Part shown: piece by piece, positions 8,564-16,239 of the stretch
How positions within the stretch are numbered: position 1 is the first letter of the stretch
Layout: every line of letters begins with the position of its first letter
Source of the DNA: Thermoflexia bacterium
GTDB lineage: Bacteria; Chloroflexota; Anaerolineae; B4-G1
Reading direction: 5' to 3'
DNA length: 51,676 nt
Assembly: GCA_011192155.1 (NCBI GenBank)
Contig: DUEK01000003.1
Span: 47,919 to 99,594, forward strand
The notes under the pieces: generated by a model
Told to the model about the DNA's origin: nothing
What the model saw: only the letters and a program-made list of their open reading frames with translations
Databases searched by the model: none
Program-made: the position numbers and the translations under genes

Positions 8564-9901
8564 ATGCTAATCACGCACGCACGTTTGGCTACGTTGGGAG
8601 ACGAACCACGTCTCATTGAGGATGGGGCGCTTTTGATCGAGGATGGCAGTATCGGCGCGCTGGGCGCGACCGCTGAATTGACGGCCCGCTATCCCGCCGT
8701 CGAGCGGTGGGACGCGGCGGGCCAACTGGTGCTGCCGGCCTCCATTTGCGCCCACACGCACTTTTACGGAGCTTTTGCCCGAGGCATGGCCGTCCCGGGC
8801 GAACCGGCCGCTAACTTTACCCAGATTCTGGAGCGGCTGTGGTGGCGGTTGGATAAAATGCTCACACTGGAGGACGTGCGTTACTCGGCGCTGGTCTGCC
8901 TGGTGGACGCGATCCGTCACGGCGCGACGACGCTGGTTGATCATCACGCCAGCCCTAACGCGATTGGAGGTTCGCTCGATGTCATCGCCGAGGCGGTGCA
9001 GGAGGCGGGTGTGCGGGCCTCTTTGTGTTACGAGGTCACCGACCGGGACGGGCCTGAACGCGCCCAGGCCGGCATCGCTGAGAACGTGCGCTTTGCCAGG
9101 TCTCAAGTGGCAAGTGGCAAGTCGCAAGTGGCGGCTTCGTTTGGCCTTCATGCTTCACTGACGCTTTCTGACGAGACGCTGGCCGATTGCGCCGCCGCCG
9201 CGTCTGAACCGGGGCTGGGCTTTCACATTCACGTCGCCGAGGGCGTGGCCGACCAAGAAGACTCCGTGCGCAAGTGTGGCAAGCGCGTCGTCCATCGGCT
9301 GCACGATGCTGGTATCCTCGGCCCGCGCACCATCGCCGCCCACTGCATTCACGTGGATGAGAGCGAGATCGAACTGCTGGCAAAGACCAACACTTGGGTC
9401 ACGCACCAGCCGCGTTCGAATATGAACAACGGCGTGGGAGTGGCCCCGGTCGAAGCGCTGCTGCGCGCCGGGGTGAACGTGGGGTTGGGCAACGACGGCT
9501 TTTCCAACCTGATGTTTGCCGAGATGAAGGCCGCCTACCTGGTACACAAGCTGGCCCAGCGTGACCCGCGCGCGATGCAGGGCGACAGTGTGATGCAATT
9601 GGCCTATGCCAACAACGCTCGCCTGACCCGTGTCTTTTGGCCCGATCTGCGGTTGGGAGAATTGTGCGAGGGCGCGTCCGCCGACCTGGTCTTTTTGAAC
9701 TATCGGCCCACGACGCCGCTCACAGAGGGAAACCTGCCCTGGCACATTCTTTTCGGCGTCGAGGCATCGGCCGTGACCGCTACCGTCTGCGCTGGGCGGG
9801 TGTTGATGCGCGACCGCGAGCTGCTCACGCTCGACGAGGAGGCCATCACCGCCCGATCGCGCGAGTTGGCGGCGCGGGTTTGGGAGAACAATGAACAATG
9901 A
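8564..9901 (+). CDS. ssnA: SsnA-type metal-dependent aminohydrolase
   Basis: About 445 residues of the amidohydrolase superfamily (TIM barrel with flanking beta-sandwich). Metal and catalytic positions visible: HTHFYG near 64 (HxH), GLHAS, HIHVAEG, AAHCIHVDE, and the late Asp in LGNDGFSN. The LWWRLDK and DHHASPNAIGGSL segments match E. coli SsnA closely, so I call SsnA rather than a generic chlorohydrolase. The true substrate of SsnA is not settled; in enterobacteria it sits with purine/selenium-dependent genes, none of which are seen here. GGGAGG touches the ATG at 8558 but is 6 nt from ATG 8564. Odd points: a 4-copy 7-nt repeat encodes residues about 181-190, and the stop codon lies in another 7-nt repeat tract. 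Confidence 0.88.
   Translation: MLITHARLATLGDEPRLIEDGALLIEDGSIGALGATAELTARYPAVERWDAAGQLVLPASICAHTHFYGAFARGMAVPGEPAANFTQILERLWWRLDKMLTLEDVRYSALVCLVDAIRHGATTLVDHHASPNAIGGSLDVIAEAVQEAGVRASLCYEVTDRDGPERAQAGIAENVRFARSQVASGKSQVAASFGLHASLTLSDETLADCAAAASEPGLGFHIHVAEGVADQEDSVRKCGKRVVHRLHDAGILGPRTIAAHCIHVDESEIELLAKTNTWVTHQPRSNMNNGVGVAPVEALLRAGVNVGLGNDGFSNLMFAEMKAAYLVHKLAQRDPRAMQGDSVMQLAYANNARLTRVFWPDLRLGELCEGASADLVFLNYRPTTPLTEGNLPWHILFGVEASAVTATVCAGRVLMRDRELLTLDEEAITARSRELAARVWENNEQ
9104..9131 (+). repeat. four tandem 7-mers inside ssnA
   Basis: Four contiguous units, CAAGTGG, CAAGTGG, CAAGTCG, CAAGTGG. They encode a low-complexity SQVASGKSQV segment between the conserved FAR and FGLHAS motifs, at a surface loop position of the barrel. 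Confidence 0.85.
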
Positions 9902-9916
9902 CCAATGAACAATTGA
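9889..9916 (+). repeat. CAATGAN 7-mer tract across the ssnA stop
   Basis: Units CAATGAA, CAATGAC, CAATGAA, CAATTGA run without gaps. The ssnA stop codon TGA (9899-9901) lies in the second unit, so the protein ends NNEQ from repeat sequence. Confidence 0.8.
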
Positions 9917-9926
9917 CATTCGTCAG

Positions 9927-9955
9927 TTGCAGGCCGTTGCTAGTTGGGGTATGAT
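9927..9955 (+). promoter_or_regulatory. promoter of the CBS-ACT gene
   Basis: TTGCAG (9927-9932), 17-nt spacer, TATGAT (9950-9955). It lies between ssnA and the CBS-ACT start at 10001. Confidence 0.55.
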
Positions 9956-10000
9956 GACGGTGGTGCCGTAGGTCATGTAATTTCATCAAGGAGGTGAACT

Positions 10001-10663
10001 ATGTTCGTAAAAGACAGAATGACTCCTCGCCCGGTCACGGTCGCTGAGAATATTGGTGTGGACAAGGCGCTGCAGTTGATGCACGCCGAGAATGTGCGGC
10101 GGCTGCCCATTGTGGATAAACACGGCAAGATGGTAGGCATCGTCTCAGAGTTGGATCTGTTGAAGGTATCCCCCTCGCCGGCCACTTCGTTGAGTATCTA
10201 TGAGATTCCCTATCTGCTTTCCCAAATCAAGATGCGGGACGTTATGTCGCAGAACGTGATTACTGTCACCGAGGATACTCCGTTGGAGGAAGCTGCTCGC
10301 ATTATGGCAGATAACAAGATCGGCGGACTGCCGGTGGTGCGGGACGGCAATTTGGTGGGCATTATCACAGAAACCGATCTGTTCAAGGTCTTTCTGGAGT
10401 TGCTGGGTGCGCGGGAGGAGGCGGTACGCTTGACTGTGGATGTTCCCGGGGAGAAAGGGACGTTTGCTAAAATCACTGGCGCCATCGCCGAGATGGGCGG
10501 CAATATCATGGCTATGGGCGCTGTCAAGGGTGAGGATCCCACCAGGTACATGCTCACGATCAGGGTCGTTGATGTATCGCAGGAGGAATTGGTCTCTGTG
10601 GTGAAAGACCTGGGTATGAAGGTTCTGGACCAGCGATATTGTGAATTGCCGGCTTGTGACTAG
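10001..10663 (+). CDS. CBS-pair and ACT domain protein (AcuB-like)
   Basis: 220 residues. Two CBS motifs (about 1-55 and 75-132) open with MFVKDRMTPRPVTV and MRDVMSQNVITV; each ends with a conserved (G)xxxGIVSExDLLK / GIITETDLFK segment. A C-terminal ACT-like domain (about 143-215) follows. CBS pairs bind adenine nucleotides and ACT domains often bind amino acids, so this is probably a small-molecule sensor. AcuB of Bacillus has this architecture, but no acuA or acuC is beside it. An excellent AAGGAGGTGA ribosome site precedes the ATG. It is probably monocistronic, ending at the hairpin at 10697-10741. Confidence 0.9.
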   Translation: MFVKDRMTPRPVTVAENIGVDKALQLMHAENVRRLPIVDKHGKMVGIVSELDLLKVSPSPATSLSIYEIPYLLSQIKMRDVMSQNVITVTEDTPLEEAARIMADNKIGGLPVVRDGNLVGIITETDLFKVFLELLGAREEAVRLTVDVPGEKGTFAKITGAIAEMGGNIMAMGAVKGEDPTRYMLTIRVVDVSQEELVSVVKDLGMKVLDQRYCELPACD

Positions 10664-10696
10664 CGACAGGCGAGTGTGACTTTCACACCGTGCTGC

Positions 10697-10741
10697 AAAA
10701 AGAAACTCCAGTAGGTCGGGGACATCCCGATCTACTGGAGT
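10697..10741 (-). terminator. intrinsic terminator, possibly bidirectional
   Basis: On the minus strand a hairpin with 10-bp outer arms (ACTCCAGTAG/CTACTGGAGT) and an inner TCGGG/CCCGA pair is followed directly by TTTCTTTTT. It ends the minus-strand membrane-gene group. On the plus strand it sits 40 nt after the CBS-ACT stop but lacks a T-tract. Confidence 0.85.
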
Positions 10742-10827
10742 AGGTTGTCAATCCGCCCTGCATAACGGTCTGGGCTTCACTCGGACCGCGACTGCGGAAA
10801 AGTCCCAGGGCTGTTCAATTCTCTCAA

Positions 10828-11217
10828 TTAGGCATTCTTGGCTACTGGTGTCTTTTGGGTTTGCAACCCGCAATAGAGGAACAACAGACTTGGAGACGCA
10901 AAGATTAGGAAGAAAGGTCCTCTCGGGAGTGTACCCGAGAACAGATAATCCAGCAAATAAAAGGCTGTCATCCCGCAGACCGTAAGTAACCCGCCGTACA
11001 ACTCCCACTTCCAGCCCAGCAGCAGTCCCAGCCATACAGCGATAAATGTGATCATCATTGTGGTTTCACGGATTGACAGGTGAAGAATAGGTTCAAACCC
11101 TTCAACAAGAGCTTCACCTATGAAGATGAGTAGAATCAATGCGGCCGTGAACCCAGAAGAGATTCTCGCTATCCAGCGAACGACTCGCACTGTTTTGCTT
11201 CTGTTATTGTTTGTCAC
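10828..11217 (-). CDS. small four-helix membrane protein, unknown
   Basis: 129 residues with about four hydrophobic helices (roughly 16-35, 48-67, 73-92, 97-115) and a basic cytoplasmic N-terminus. It starts with GTG, preceded by GAGGAAGAGG. No catalytic motif is visible. It is the last gene before the terminator at 10697-10741 and may belong to the leftward group starting near 15290, although about 96 nt separate it from the WYL-like gene. I do not assign a function. Confidence 0.75.
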   Translation of the reverse strand: MTNNNRSKTVRVVRWIARISSGFTAALILLIFIGEALVEGFEPILHLSIRETTMMITFIAVWLGLLLGWKWELYGGLLTVCGMTAFYLLDYLFSGTLPRGPFFLIFASPSLLFLYCGLQTQKTPVAKNA

Positions 11218-11313
11218 GCCTCTTCCTCGCGATGTTGTCTATGGTTTTTAACGAGCGCCTATTTAGACATTCTGAGGCAGGCCCACCGCCCGCTCACGCG
11301 CCAGATTTTACTC

Positions 11314-11982
11314 TCACTCCGCCGCCAGGACCGCAGGGTCAAAGGTCTCCTTGCTCAGTTCGACCCCCACTACTCGATCCAGCCGCAGTGAGACGATGCT
11401 TTCGTGTTCGTACGAATAGGCCCACAGGTAATCGTTGTCCCGCGTCGTCTGTGTCGCGCCCGGCTTGATTTCCCGAGGGGCGATGTGGTAAGTCTGTACC
11501 GGCTTGGCCGGGTCGGGCCGGTAACGCACGTAACATTTGTGCTTGCCTCGGATGGCCGTCTCCACTGATTCCACCGTCTTTATCACGTTCAGTTTAACCG
11601 CTTCTTTCACCGCCTCTTGCACCTGAGCGGGCTGTTTGGCCTGGAGGATGTTTGCCCGCGCCTTTTCCACAACATTGGGATCCTCCACCCGCGCGCTAAC
11701 TTCTTCTAACGCCTGGGCCTGGGTTTCGTTTAACTTGGCCTTGAATCCGGTGGGCGAGATGTCAATCTCTTGAATCCGGTCCACCACCGGCAACAGCACT
11801 AGCAGCGCCATCGCCACGATGATGACCCACATGCTTCTGTCGCCTACGTCGCTCTCGCTCGTGCTGGTCGTCGCCTGATAGACTGTGTAGGCGAGAATCA
11901 GCAATACCAGAAAGGTGAGCAGTGTCTTTGGCAGCCACTCGCGCAACGGGATTTTCGTCTCGTTTGTTCTTGTATTGGGCAT
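11314..11982 (-). CDS. membrane-anchored WYL-like domain protein
   Basis: 222 residues. Two transmembrane helices lie at about 17-35 and 50-67, followed by a helical, Glu/Lys/Ala-rich region (80-140). The C-terminal part (about 145-215) resembles a WYL domain: CYVRYRPD, HIAPREIKPG, DYLWAYSYEHE and LRLDRVVGVEL follow its strand pattern. WYL domains usually bind nucleic acid or nucleotide ligands in cytoplasmic HTH regulators; here there is no HTH and the domain is tethered to the membrane. AAAGGA precedes the ATG. It is 31 nt downstream of the DUF4352-like gene. The WYL call rests on pattern only. Confidence 0.75.
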   Translation of the reverse strand: MPNTRTNETKIPLREWLPKTLLTFLVLLILAYTVYQATTSTSESDVGDRSMWVIIVAMALLVLLPVVDRIQEIDISPTGFKAKLNETQAQALEEVSARVEDPNVVEKARANILQAKQPAQVQEAVKEAVKLNVIKTVESVETAIRGKHKCYVRYRPDPAKPVQTYHIAPREIKPGATQTTRDNDYLWAYSYEHESIVSLRLDRVVGVELSKETFDPAVLAAE

Positions 11983-12014
11983 CGGTCATTTCCTTTTGCT
12001 GGCTGGCGAGTTTT

Positions 12015-13430
12015 CTATTGCAATCCTTGAATTTCGAAGGAATACCCCAGCAACGCCAGCAGCGCGGTCGAGGCTTCGGGTCTTGCGTACTGGAGTTCAA
12101 TGACCTGCGTCTGGCCTGGCTCAATCGTCCAGGGGGCGGGCGTCAACGGAGGGGCTGCCAGGATCAACTCACCCATTCCAGAGCTGGAGGTGAGGCTGAT
12201 GTCGCTAAACTCTACGATGAGCGGCGTGTTTCCCACGTTGCTCACCTCTCCCTCAATATTCAGCTTATCACCGGCGCTGTTGAGGAAAGCGTCCGTGATG
12301 CGCACTTCGGCTTGCCCAGGGGCAGGCTCTGCTCCGCCGCCTTCTCCTTCGTAGGGGATGCTCACACTGGCGCGCAGTTCCGAGCCAGGTCGGGGATTGA
12401 ATGTCCAAGTGAGCGTGGGACCGGCGAGCATTTTCGGCGCCACGTAACCGGCTGTGCCTTGTACTGTGTCGCCGGGCGCGATTTCTCCACTGAGGGGGCC
12501 GTGCTCCCCAGCGCTGCTGGCCGCAGGCGAAAGCAGATATTGGTTACCCACGCCGTCCTGCAACTGCATGGTAAAGCCACCGGCATCCAGCGGCGCGGCG
12601 CCGACGTTCTCGACCGAGAACTCTACCAGGTAGTACATCGTTTCAGCGGATTGACCCTCGCCGCCGCTTTCAGCGTGGCCTCTGCTCACCGTCACCTGCG
12701 CATCGCCCACACGCACCGGCTGACCTAGTTGAATCTGCGTCCCTGGCTGGGGCGGCTGAACCGGCTCCGTCTCCGCCACATAGTCGGCCGTGGCGACTTG
12801 CCAACCGCCACTCTCCATTTCCAGGATCAGCGTCAGGCGGGGGCGAAATTGCTCGAAAACGGTTGCTTCGTTTGCCGCCGCCTCTCGCTGCTCGACAAAG
12901 CGGAAGAAGAGCACGACGCCGTTAGAGAGGTGTAGTTTGATCTCGTCCCCCGGCCGCAGGTTGGTCAGTAGTGCCTCGTTGTCTGGCGTCGGTTTCAATC
13001 CCAGGACATAGTTGACCACCGTGCCGCAAATCCACGTGGCCGATCCTGAACTGTCAGACGGATACGTCCAGCCTGCTTGTTCGGGCATGATGGGCGTGAT
13101 GGGAAGCGGCTCGCTGGCCACTGTCAGAGAGATGGGGAGAGGCACGGCCACTTGCACGTCGTCGCTGCCAATGATCGTTTGGCAGGATAGGGCGATGGGC
13201 ACGGGAGAGGCAAAGGGGGTGGGGGTGACTTTGACCACCTCCAGGGGCATGCCGGGGTTGCCTTTGAAGAACACGCTTTTTATTCCCAGGTAAAGCATCA
13301 ATGCCCCGGCAATCAGCAGGAGTAATATGCCGCCGGCGATGGGAATGAGCAGCAGGCAGCTACGGCGAGACGATTTGATCGGCTCGGCTTGTGGGGTATC
13401 CCCTGTCGTTGTAGGAATTGGTTCGCTCAT
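12015..13430 (-). CDS. membrane-anchored DUF4352-like extracytoplasmic protein
   Basis: 471 residues. A short cytoplasmic N-terminus is followed by one transmembrane helix (about 25-47). The exported part has a Pro/Thr region near 65-75, an unknown region with a Cys pair (SCQT and WICG), a DUF4352-like immunoglobulin fold (MYYLVEFSVENVGAAPLDAGGF, with LSPAASSAGEHGPL) and a further beta-sandwich with NVGNTPLIVEF. Such folds are usual in bacterial exported lipoproteins and surface proteins. The start is 20 nt after the upstream stop with no clear ribosome site, suggesting translational coupling. It probably forms an envelope group with the genes at 13451 and 11314. Confidence 0.8.
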   Translation of the reverse strand: MSEPIPTTTGDTPQAEPIKSSRRSCLLLIPIAGGILLLLIAGALMLYLGIKSVFFKGNPGMPLEVVKVTPTPFASPVPIALSCQTIIGSDDVQVAVPLPISLTVASEPLPITPIMPEQAGWTYPSDSSGSATWICGTVVNYVLGLKPTPDNEALLTNLRPGDEIKLHLSNGVVLFFRFVEQREAAANEATVFEQFRPRLTLILEMESGGWQVATADYVAETEPVQPPQPGTQIQLGQPVRVGDAQVTVSRGHAESGGEGQSAETMYYLVEFSVENVGAAPLDAGGFTMQLQDGVGNQYLLSPAASSAGEHGPLSGEIAPGDTVQGTAGYVAPKMLAGPTLTWTFNPRPGSELRASVSIPYEGEGGGAEPAPGQAEVRITDAFLNSAGDKLNIEGEVSNVGNTPLIVEFSDISLTSSSGMGELILAAPPLTPAPWTIEPGQTQVIELQYARPEASTALLALLGYSFEIQGLQ

Positions 13431-13450
13431 AGGAATGTTGTCCGTGTGGG

Positions 13451-15244
13451 TCAGGGCGTTTCGCCCGGAAGTGTCTGGGGCGGAATGCGCAGATAGATGC
13501 TGGCTCCCTCCTCGTTGGCCACCAGTTGGCTAAAGCCAAAGAAGGGTATGCTCACGCGCACGGGGCCTTGCGCTGCGACGGTGAATTCTAGGTTGCCCTG
13601 CTCGTCGGTAAAGCCCTGGGCCAGCAATTGGTTGGCGGCGGCCTCGTAAGCCTGAGCCGAGATGCCAGAGACACCCTCCCCTGCGCCGGGCTGGTGGTCG
13701 TCGTTGCCGTCATAGTAGACCAGCAGGTTGATGGGGATGAAGCGTGAGGCCGGCGCCCCGTTAGATTCGGGGATTGGGGTCGGAGTCGTCATCGGGCGTA
13801 TCGTGATCTCATCGGGTGGGGTGAGAGCGTCGCCAGGCGGGCTTGTTGGCGTGGGGGTGGCTGCCGAAGAGGTTGGGCTTGGAGTGGGCGTGGATGTGCT
13901 GGCCTGACCGGGGGTTTTCCGCTCGCAGAGCAGCGTGTAGTTGCTATTGTCCATGTCGCTGGGCGTACGGTCGCCGGTGCCCACCAGCACGTACAGCCAA
14001 CCTTCGTAGGAGGCATAGTAGCTAAAGGCACTGTTATAGTTCCCGGGTTCGATGTCGTCGTTGCCGCCGATACCGTTCTGATTGTGATCGTAGACGATCA
14101 TATTGGGGTCTATGCCCGGATCCAGGTCGGAGGTGGCGCACTCGTAGATAAAGCCCGGTTTGATCCAGAACTTGAAATAGTCATTGTCTGTCCCGCTAAA
14201 GGGCGGGACGAGGTTAAAGGTGTAGGACTTGTCGGTGGCGATTACGCAGGCGCGCTCAAAGTCAGAGTTGTCCTCGCAATCGTCAATTCCAGAACTGGGG
14301 CTGACGGGCGTGGCGGTGGCCTCGGCGGGAGGCGCGTCGCTCTCTTCCACTGTCATATTGTAGGCGCCAGAGGTGTTGACTCTGTTGGTGACGCGGATGT
14401 AATAGTACCCGTCATAAGCGGATTGCCAACTGGTCTGCGACGCATAACCGCCGCCTCCATCGTCGTTACTTGCTATCACGGTCTCGTTCTGATTGCGGAT
14501 CTGCAAGTACGTATCAACGCCGCTCAGGCCGCTGGTCGTGACCTGGTACCACTTGCCGTTCTTGGCCCAGAACTTGAACCAGTCCTTGTCGCTATCGCCG
14601 GGATAGAAATTGGCCTCACCTTCGAGAGTGCTCAACGTGACCGAGGTCGCGACCGGCAGTTCGTATGCGGCTCCAAAGCTGTCGTTTGTTTCGTAATTGT
14701 CCCCTTCGGTGATGCTGGGGGGCGGGGTGTTGGTGGGGGTAGCTGATGGGGGCGAGGTGGAGGATGGGGCAATCTCGTCTATGTTCAAGCGATATCCAAC
14801 CACCTGGGCAGTCGTGGTCATGGCAGGTACTGAATCGACGCGGATGTAGTATGTCGTGGTAATCGCCGACCAGGATATGGTAGTTTCAGGGCCAGAGACC
14901 TTCAGTTGGTCGCCGCGGTAAAGCGTCATCTCTGCACTCATATCATTTTGAGAATATTGGATACTGAGAACAGCTTCGTAGTTGCTCCCAATTGTAGTCG
15001 TCAGTATGAAATAGTCCTGCGAGTCCCCAATACTGCCTGTCTGGGTTAGCTCACCAGTGATGTAGCCCGGAACAGGCACCGGATCAGCCGTATTCCAGTC
15101 GTCGTTGTCGTCATTCGGATCCTCCGTGGCTACCAGGGGGGCATTTCCCGGTGCAATGCCTGGGCCAGCCAGCGTCGCCGAGATGAAAGCGAGCAGCAGA
15201 AGCGCAAATGCCGCCACTCCAACAACTATGAGTTGACGTTTCAT
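13451..15244 (-). CDS. secreted protein with three PPC-like domains and a C-terminal Cna-B-like domain
   Basis: 597 residues from ATG 15244, chosen because a clear AGGAGG precedes it and a signal peptide (about 1-26) follows at once. Three beta-sandwich units at about 45-157, 182-300 and 320-441 resemble pre-peptidase C-terminal (PPC) domains, with NDS/DxDWFKFW and YYIRV patterns. They are joined by Pro/Thr/Ser linkers (160-178, 445-495). The last part (about 503-590) has YYDGNDDHQPGAGEGVSG and FTDEQGNLEF, an SdrD-B/Cna-B-like calcium-binding signature. No protease domain is present. Acidic Asn/Asp-rich loops suggest calcium binding. It is the first gene of a leftward envelope group with its own promoter. 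Confidence 0.88.
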   Translation of the reverse strand: MKRQLIVVGVAAFALLLLAFISATLAGPGIAPGNAPLVATEDPNDDNDDWNTADPVPVPGYITGELTQTGSIGDSQDYFILTTTIGSNYEAVLSIQYSQNDMSAEMTLYRGDQLKVSGPETTISWSAITTTYYIRVDSVPAMTTTAQVVGYRLNIDEIAPSSTSPPSATPTNTPPPSITEGDNYETNDSFGAAYELPVATSVTLSTLEGEANFYPGDSDKDWFKFWAKNGKWYQVTTSGLSGVDTYLQIRNQNETVIASNDDGGGGYASQTSWQSAYDGYYYIRVTNRVNTSGAYNMTVEESDAPPAEATATPVSPSSGIDDCEDNSDFERACVIATDKSYTFNLVPPFSGTDNDYFKFWIKPGFIYECATSDLDPGIDPNMIVYDHNQNGIGGNDDIEPGNYNSAFSYYASYEGWLYVLVGTGDRTPSDMDNSNYTLLCERKTPGQASTSTPTPSPTSSAATPTPTSPPGDALTPPDEITIRPMTTPTPIPESNGAPASRFIPINLLVYYDGNDDHQPGAGEGVSGISAQAYEAAANQLLAQGFTDEQGNLEFTVAAQGPVRVSIPFFGFSQLVANEEGASIYLRIPPQTLPGETP

Positions 15245-15259
15245 CGTCACATTCCTCCT

Positions 15260-15280
15260 GGTAGGGATATGCGCCCTACC
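15260..15280 (-). promoter_or_regulatory. leader hairpin next to the ribosome site
   Basis: GGTAGGG and CCCTACC pair around a 7-nt loop in the untranslated leader of the PPC-repeat gene. The hairpin ends one nucleotide from the AGGAGG, so it could affect translation start or be an operator. Its function is unknown. Confidence 0.45.
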
Positions 15281-15286
15281 AAGGTT

Positions 15287-15315
15287 ACTATACCACAAAG
15301 GACGCCAGACTTCAA
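15287..15315 (-). promoter_or_regulatory. promoter of the PPC-repeat protein group
   Basis: The minus strand reads TTGAAG (15310-15315), 17-nt spacer, TATAGT (15287-15292) with TGG directly before the -10. Confidence 0.7.
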
Positions 15316-15439
15316 GCAGTGAGAAGGGGCTGAAAATCGATCTCCCAGGGCTTGTTAGAGGTCTCAAAAGCCTGGCGGTTGGGTTGGACCCAAGTCGGGT
15401 GGGGTCTCTCTGAGAATAGGGCGTTCAGGTGGTGGTGAG

Positions 15440-15850
15440 CTAGCGCGTCTCGTTGGGTTGACGGAAGAGTTGACGTATTTCTTTGCGATTGAGATACCAC
15501 CAGGCCGAAGCCAGCACGATTATGGCTTCGATGCTGTTCATCGCTGTCAGGCTTGACCAATTGCTCCTCAGCCCCGACCATGTGACGATGACGTTGAACA
15601 GCATCAGCCCAAAGTAGGCGCTGCATACCGCCAGCGTGAGCCAGCGCGCCCACTCTCGCAGCCGCAATAGCCCGACGGCGCTGGCGAGAAGTATCATTGT
15701 TGTCGCCAGGCTCAAAAGCCCCTGTCCTAGCTCTATCGCGCGCCCTCCCAGCAGGCCGCCGATGAACAGCCACCCTAGAGCGCGCAGCGCCAGGATCAAA
15801 AGCAGTGCGCTCAAGAACATCAACCCCAGCGGCAGCTTTCGATTCGTCAT
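15440..15850 (-). CDS. small four-helix membrane protein, unknown
   Basis: About 136 residues with four hydrophobic helices (roughly 8-27, 40-60, 66-88, 102-120) and a conserved-looking RLREWARWL segment between helices 2 and 3, as in many uncharacterised small membrane proteins. AGGAAG lies 5 nt before the ATG at 15850; a GTG one codon earlier is less likely. The gene is separate from the PPC-repeat gene, whose promoter lies beyond its stop. Function unknown. Confidence 0.72.
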   Translation of the reverse strand: MTNRKLPLGLMFLSALLLILALRALGWLFIGGLLGGRAIELGQGLLSLATTMILLASAVGLLRLREWARWLTLAVCSAYFGLMLFNVIVTWSGLRSNWSSLTAMNSIEAIIVLASAWWYLNRKEIRQLFRQPNETR

Positions 15851-15886
15851 CACTACTTCCTAACCTGGACAAGCCAGAACCGAAAA

Positions 15887-15981
15887 GGGACACAGAGAGC
15901 ACAGAGGCTTCGCAGACACAGAGATTCACCGAGGTTTTCTCTGCGTCCCTCTGTGTCTTCTCTGTGAAGCTCTGTGTTCCC
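15887..15981. repeat. CACAGAG-type inverted element 1
   Basis: Imperfect inverted arms start GGGACACAGAGAGCACAGAG and end CTGTGAAGCTCTGTGTTCCC. Its arms share the ACACAGAG word with element 2 at 16062-16187. It occupies the 5'-side gap of the small membrane gene together with element 2. Confidence 0.7.
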
Positions 15982-16008
15982 AAATTCTTGCTCAATGTGC
16001 AAGAATTT
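15982..16008. repeat. perfect 10-bp hairpin
   Basis: AAATTCTTGC and GCAAGAATTT pair perfectly around a 7-nt loop directly beside CACAGAG element 1. No T-tract follows; the role is unknown. Confidence 0.5.
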
Positions 16009-16061
16009 CACCGATAAGGTACTAATACATCAACGACTCTACTGAAAAAACTAGGAATTTC

Positions 16062-16187
16062 ACCACAGAGACACAGAGAGCACAGAGATTTTAAACTTGA
16101 CCTTGAAAAATTAATTTTTTGACGTGTAAAGTGGATTTTTTTAAACCAAATATCAAATTTTCTCCGTGTCCTCTGTGCCTCTGTGGT
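16062..16187. repeat. CACAGAG-type inverted element 2
   Basis: A 126-bp unit with about 26-bp imperfect inverted ends, left starting ACCACAGAGACACAGAGAG and right ending CTGTGCCTCTGTGGT. The interior is AT-rich (AAAAATTAATTTTT). It resembles a MITE without a transposase gene. It lies downstream of the ABC permease gene. Together with 15851-16061 it fills the gap; no gene is seen there. Confidence 0.75.
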
Positions 16188-16239
16188 TAGACGACCTTTT
16201 TTCAGAAGAGTCATCAATTTACCAGTCAGCCGACTTGGT

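Noticed and set aside
9889-9916. CRISPR-like array of short repeats
   Set aside because: Units are 7 nt with no spacers, and no cas genes are present.
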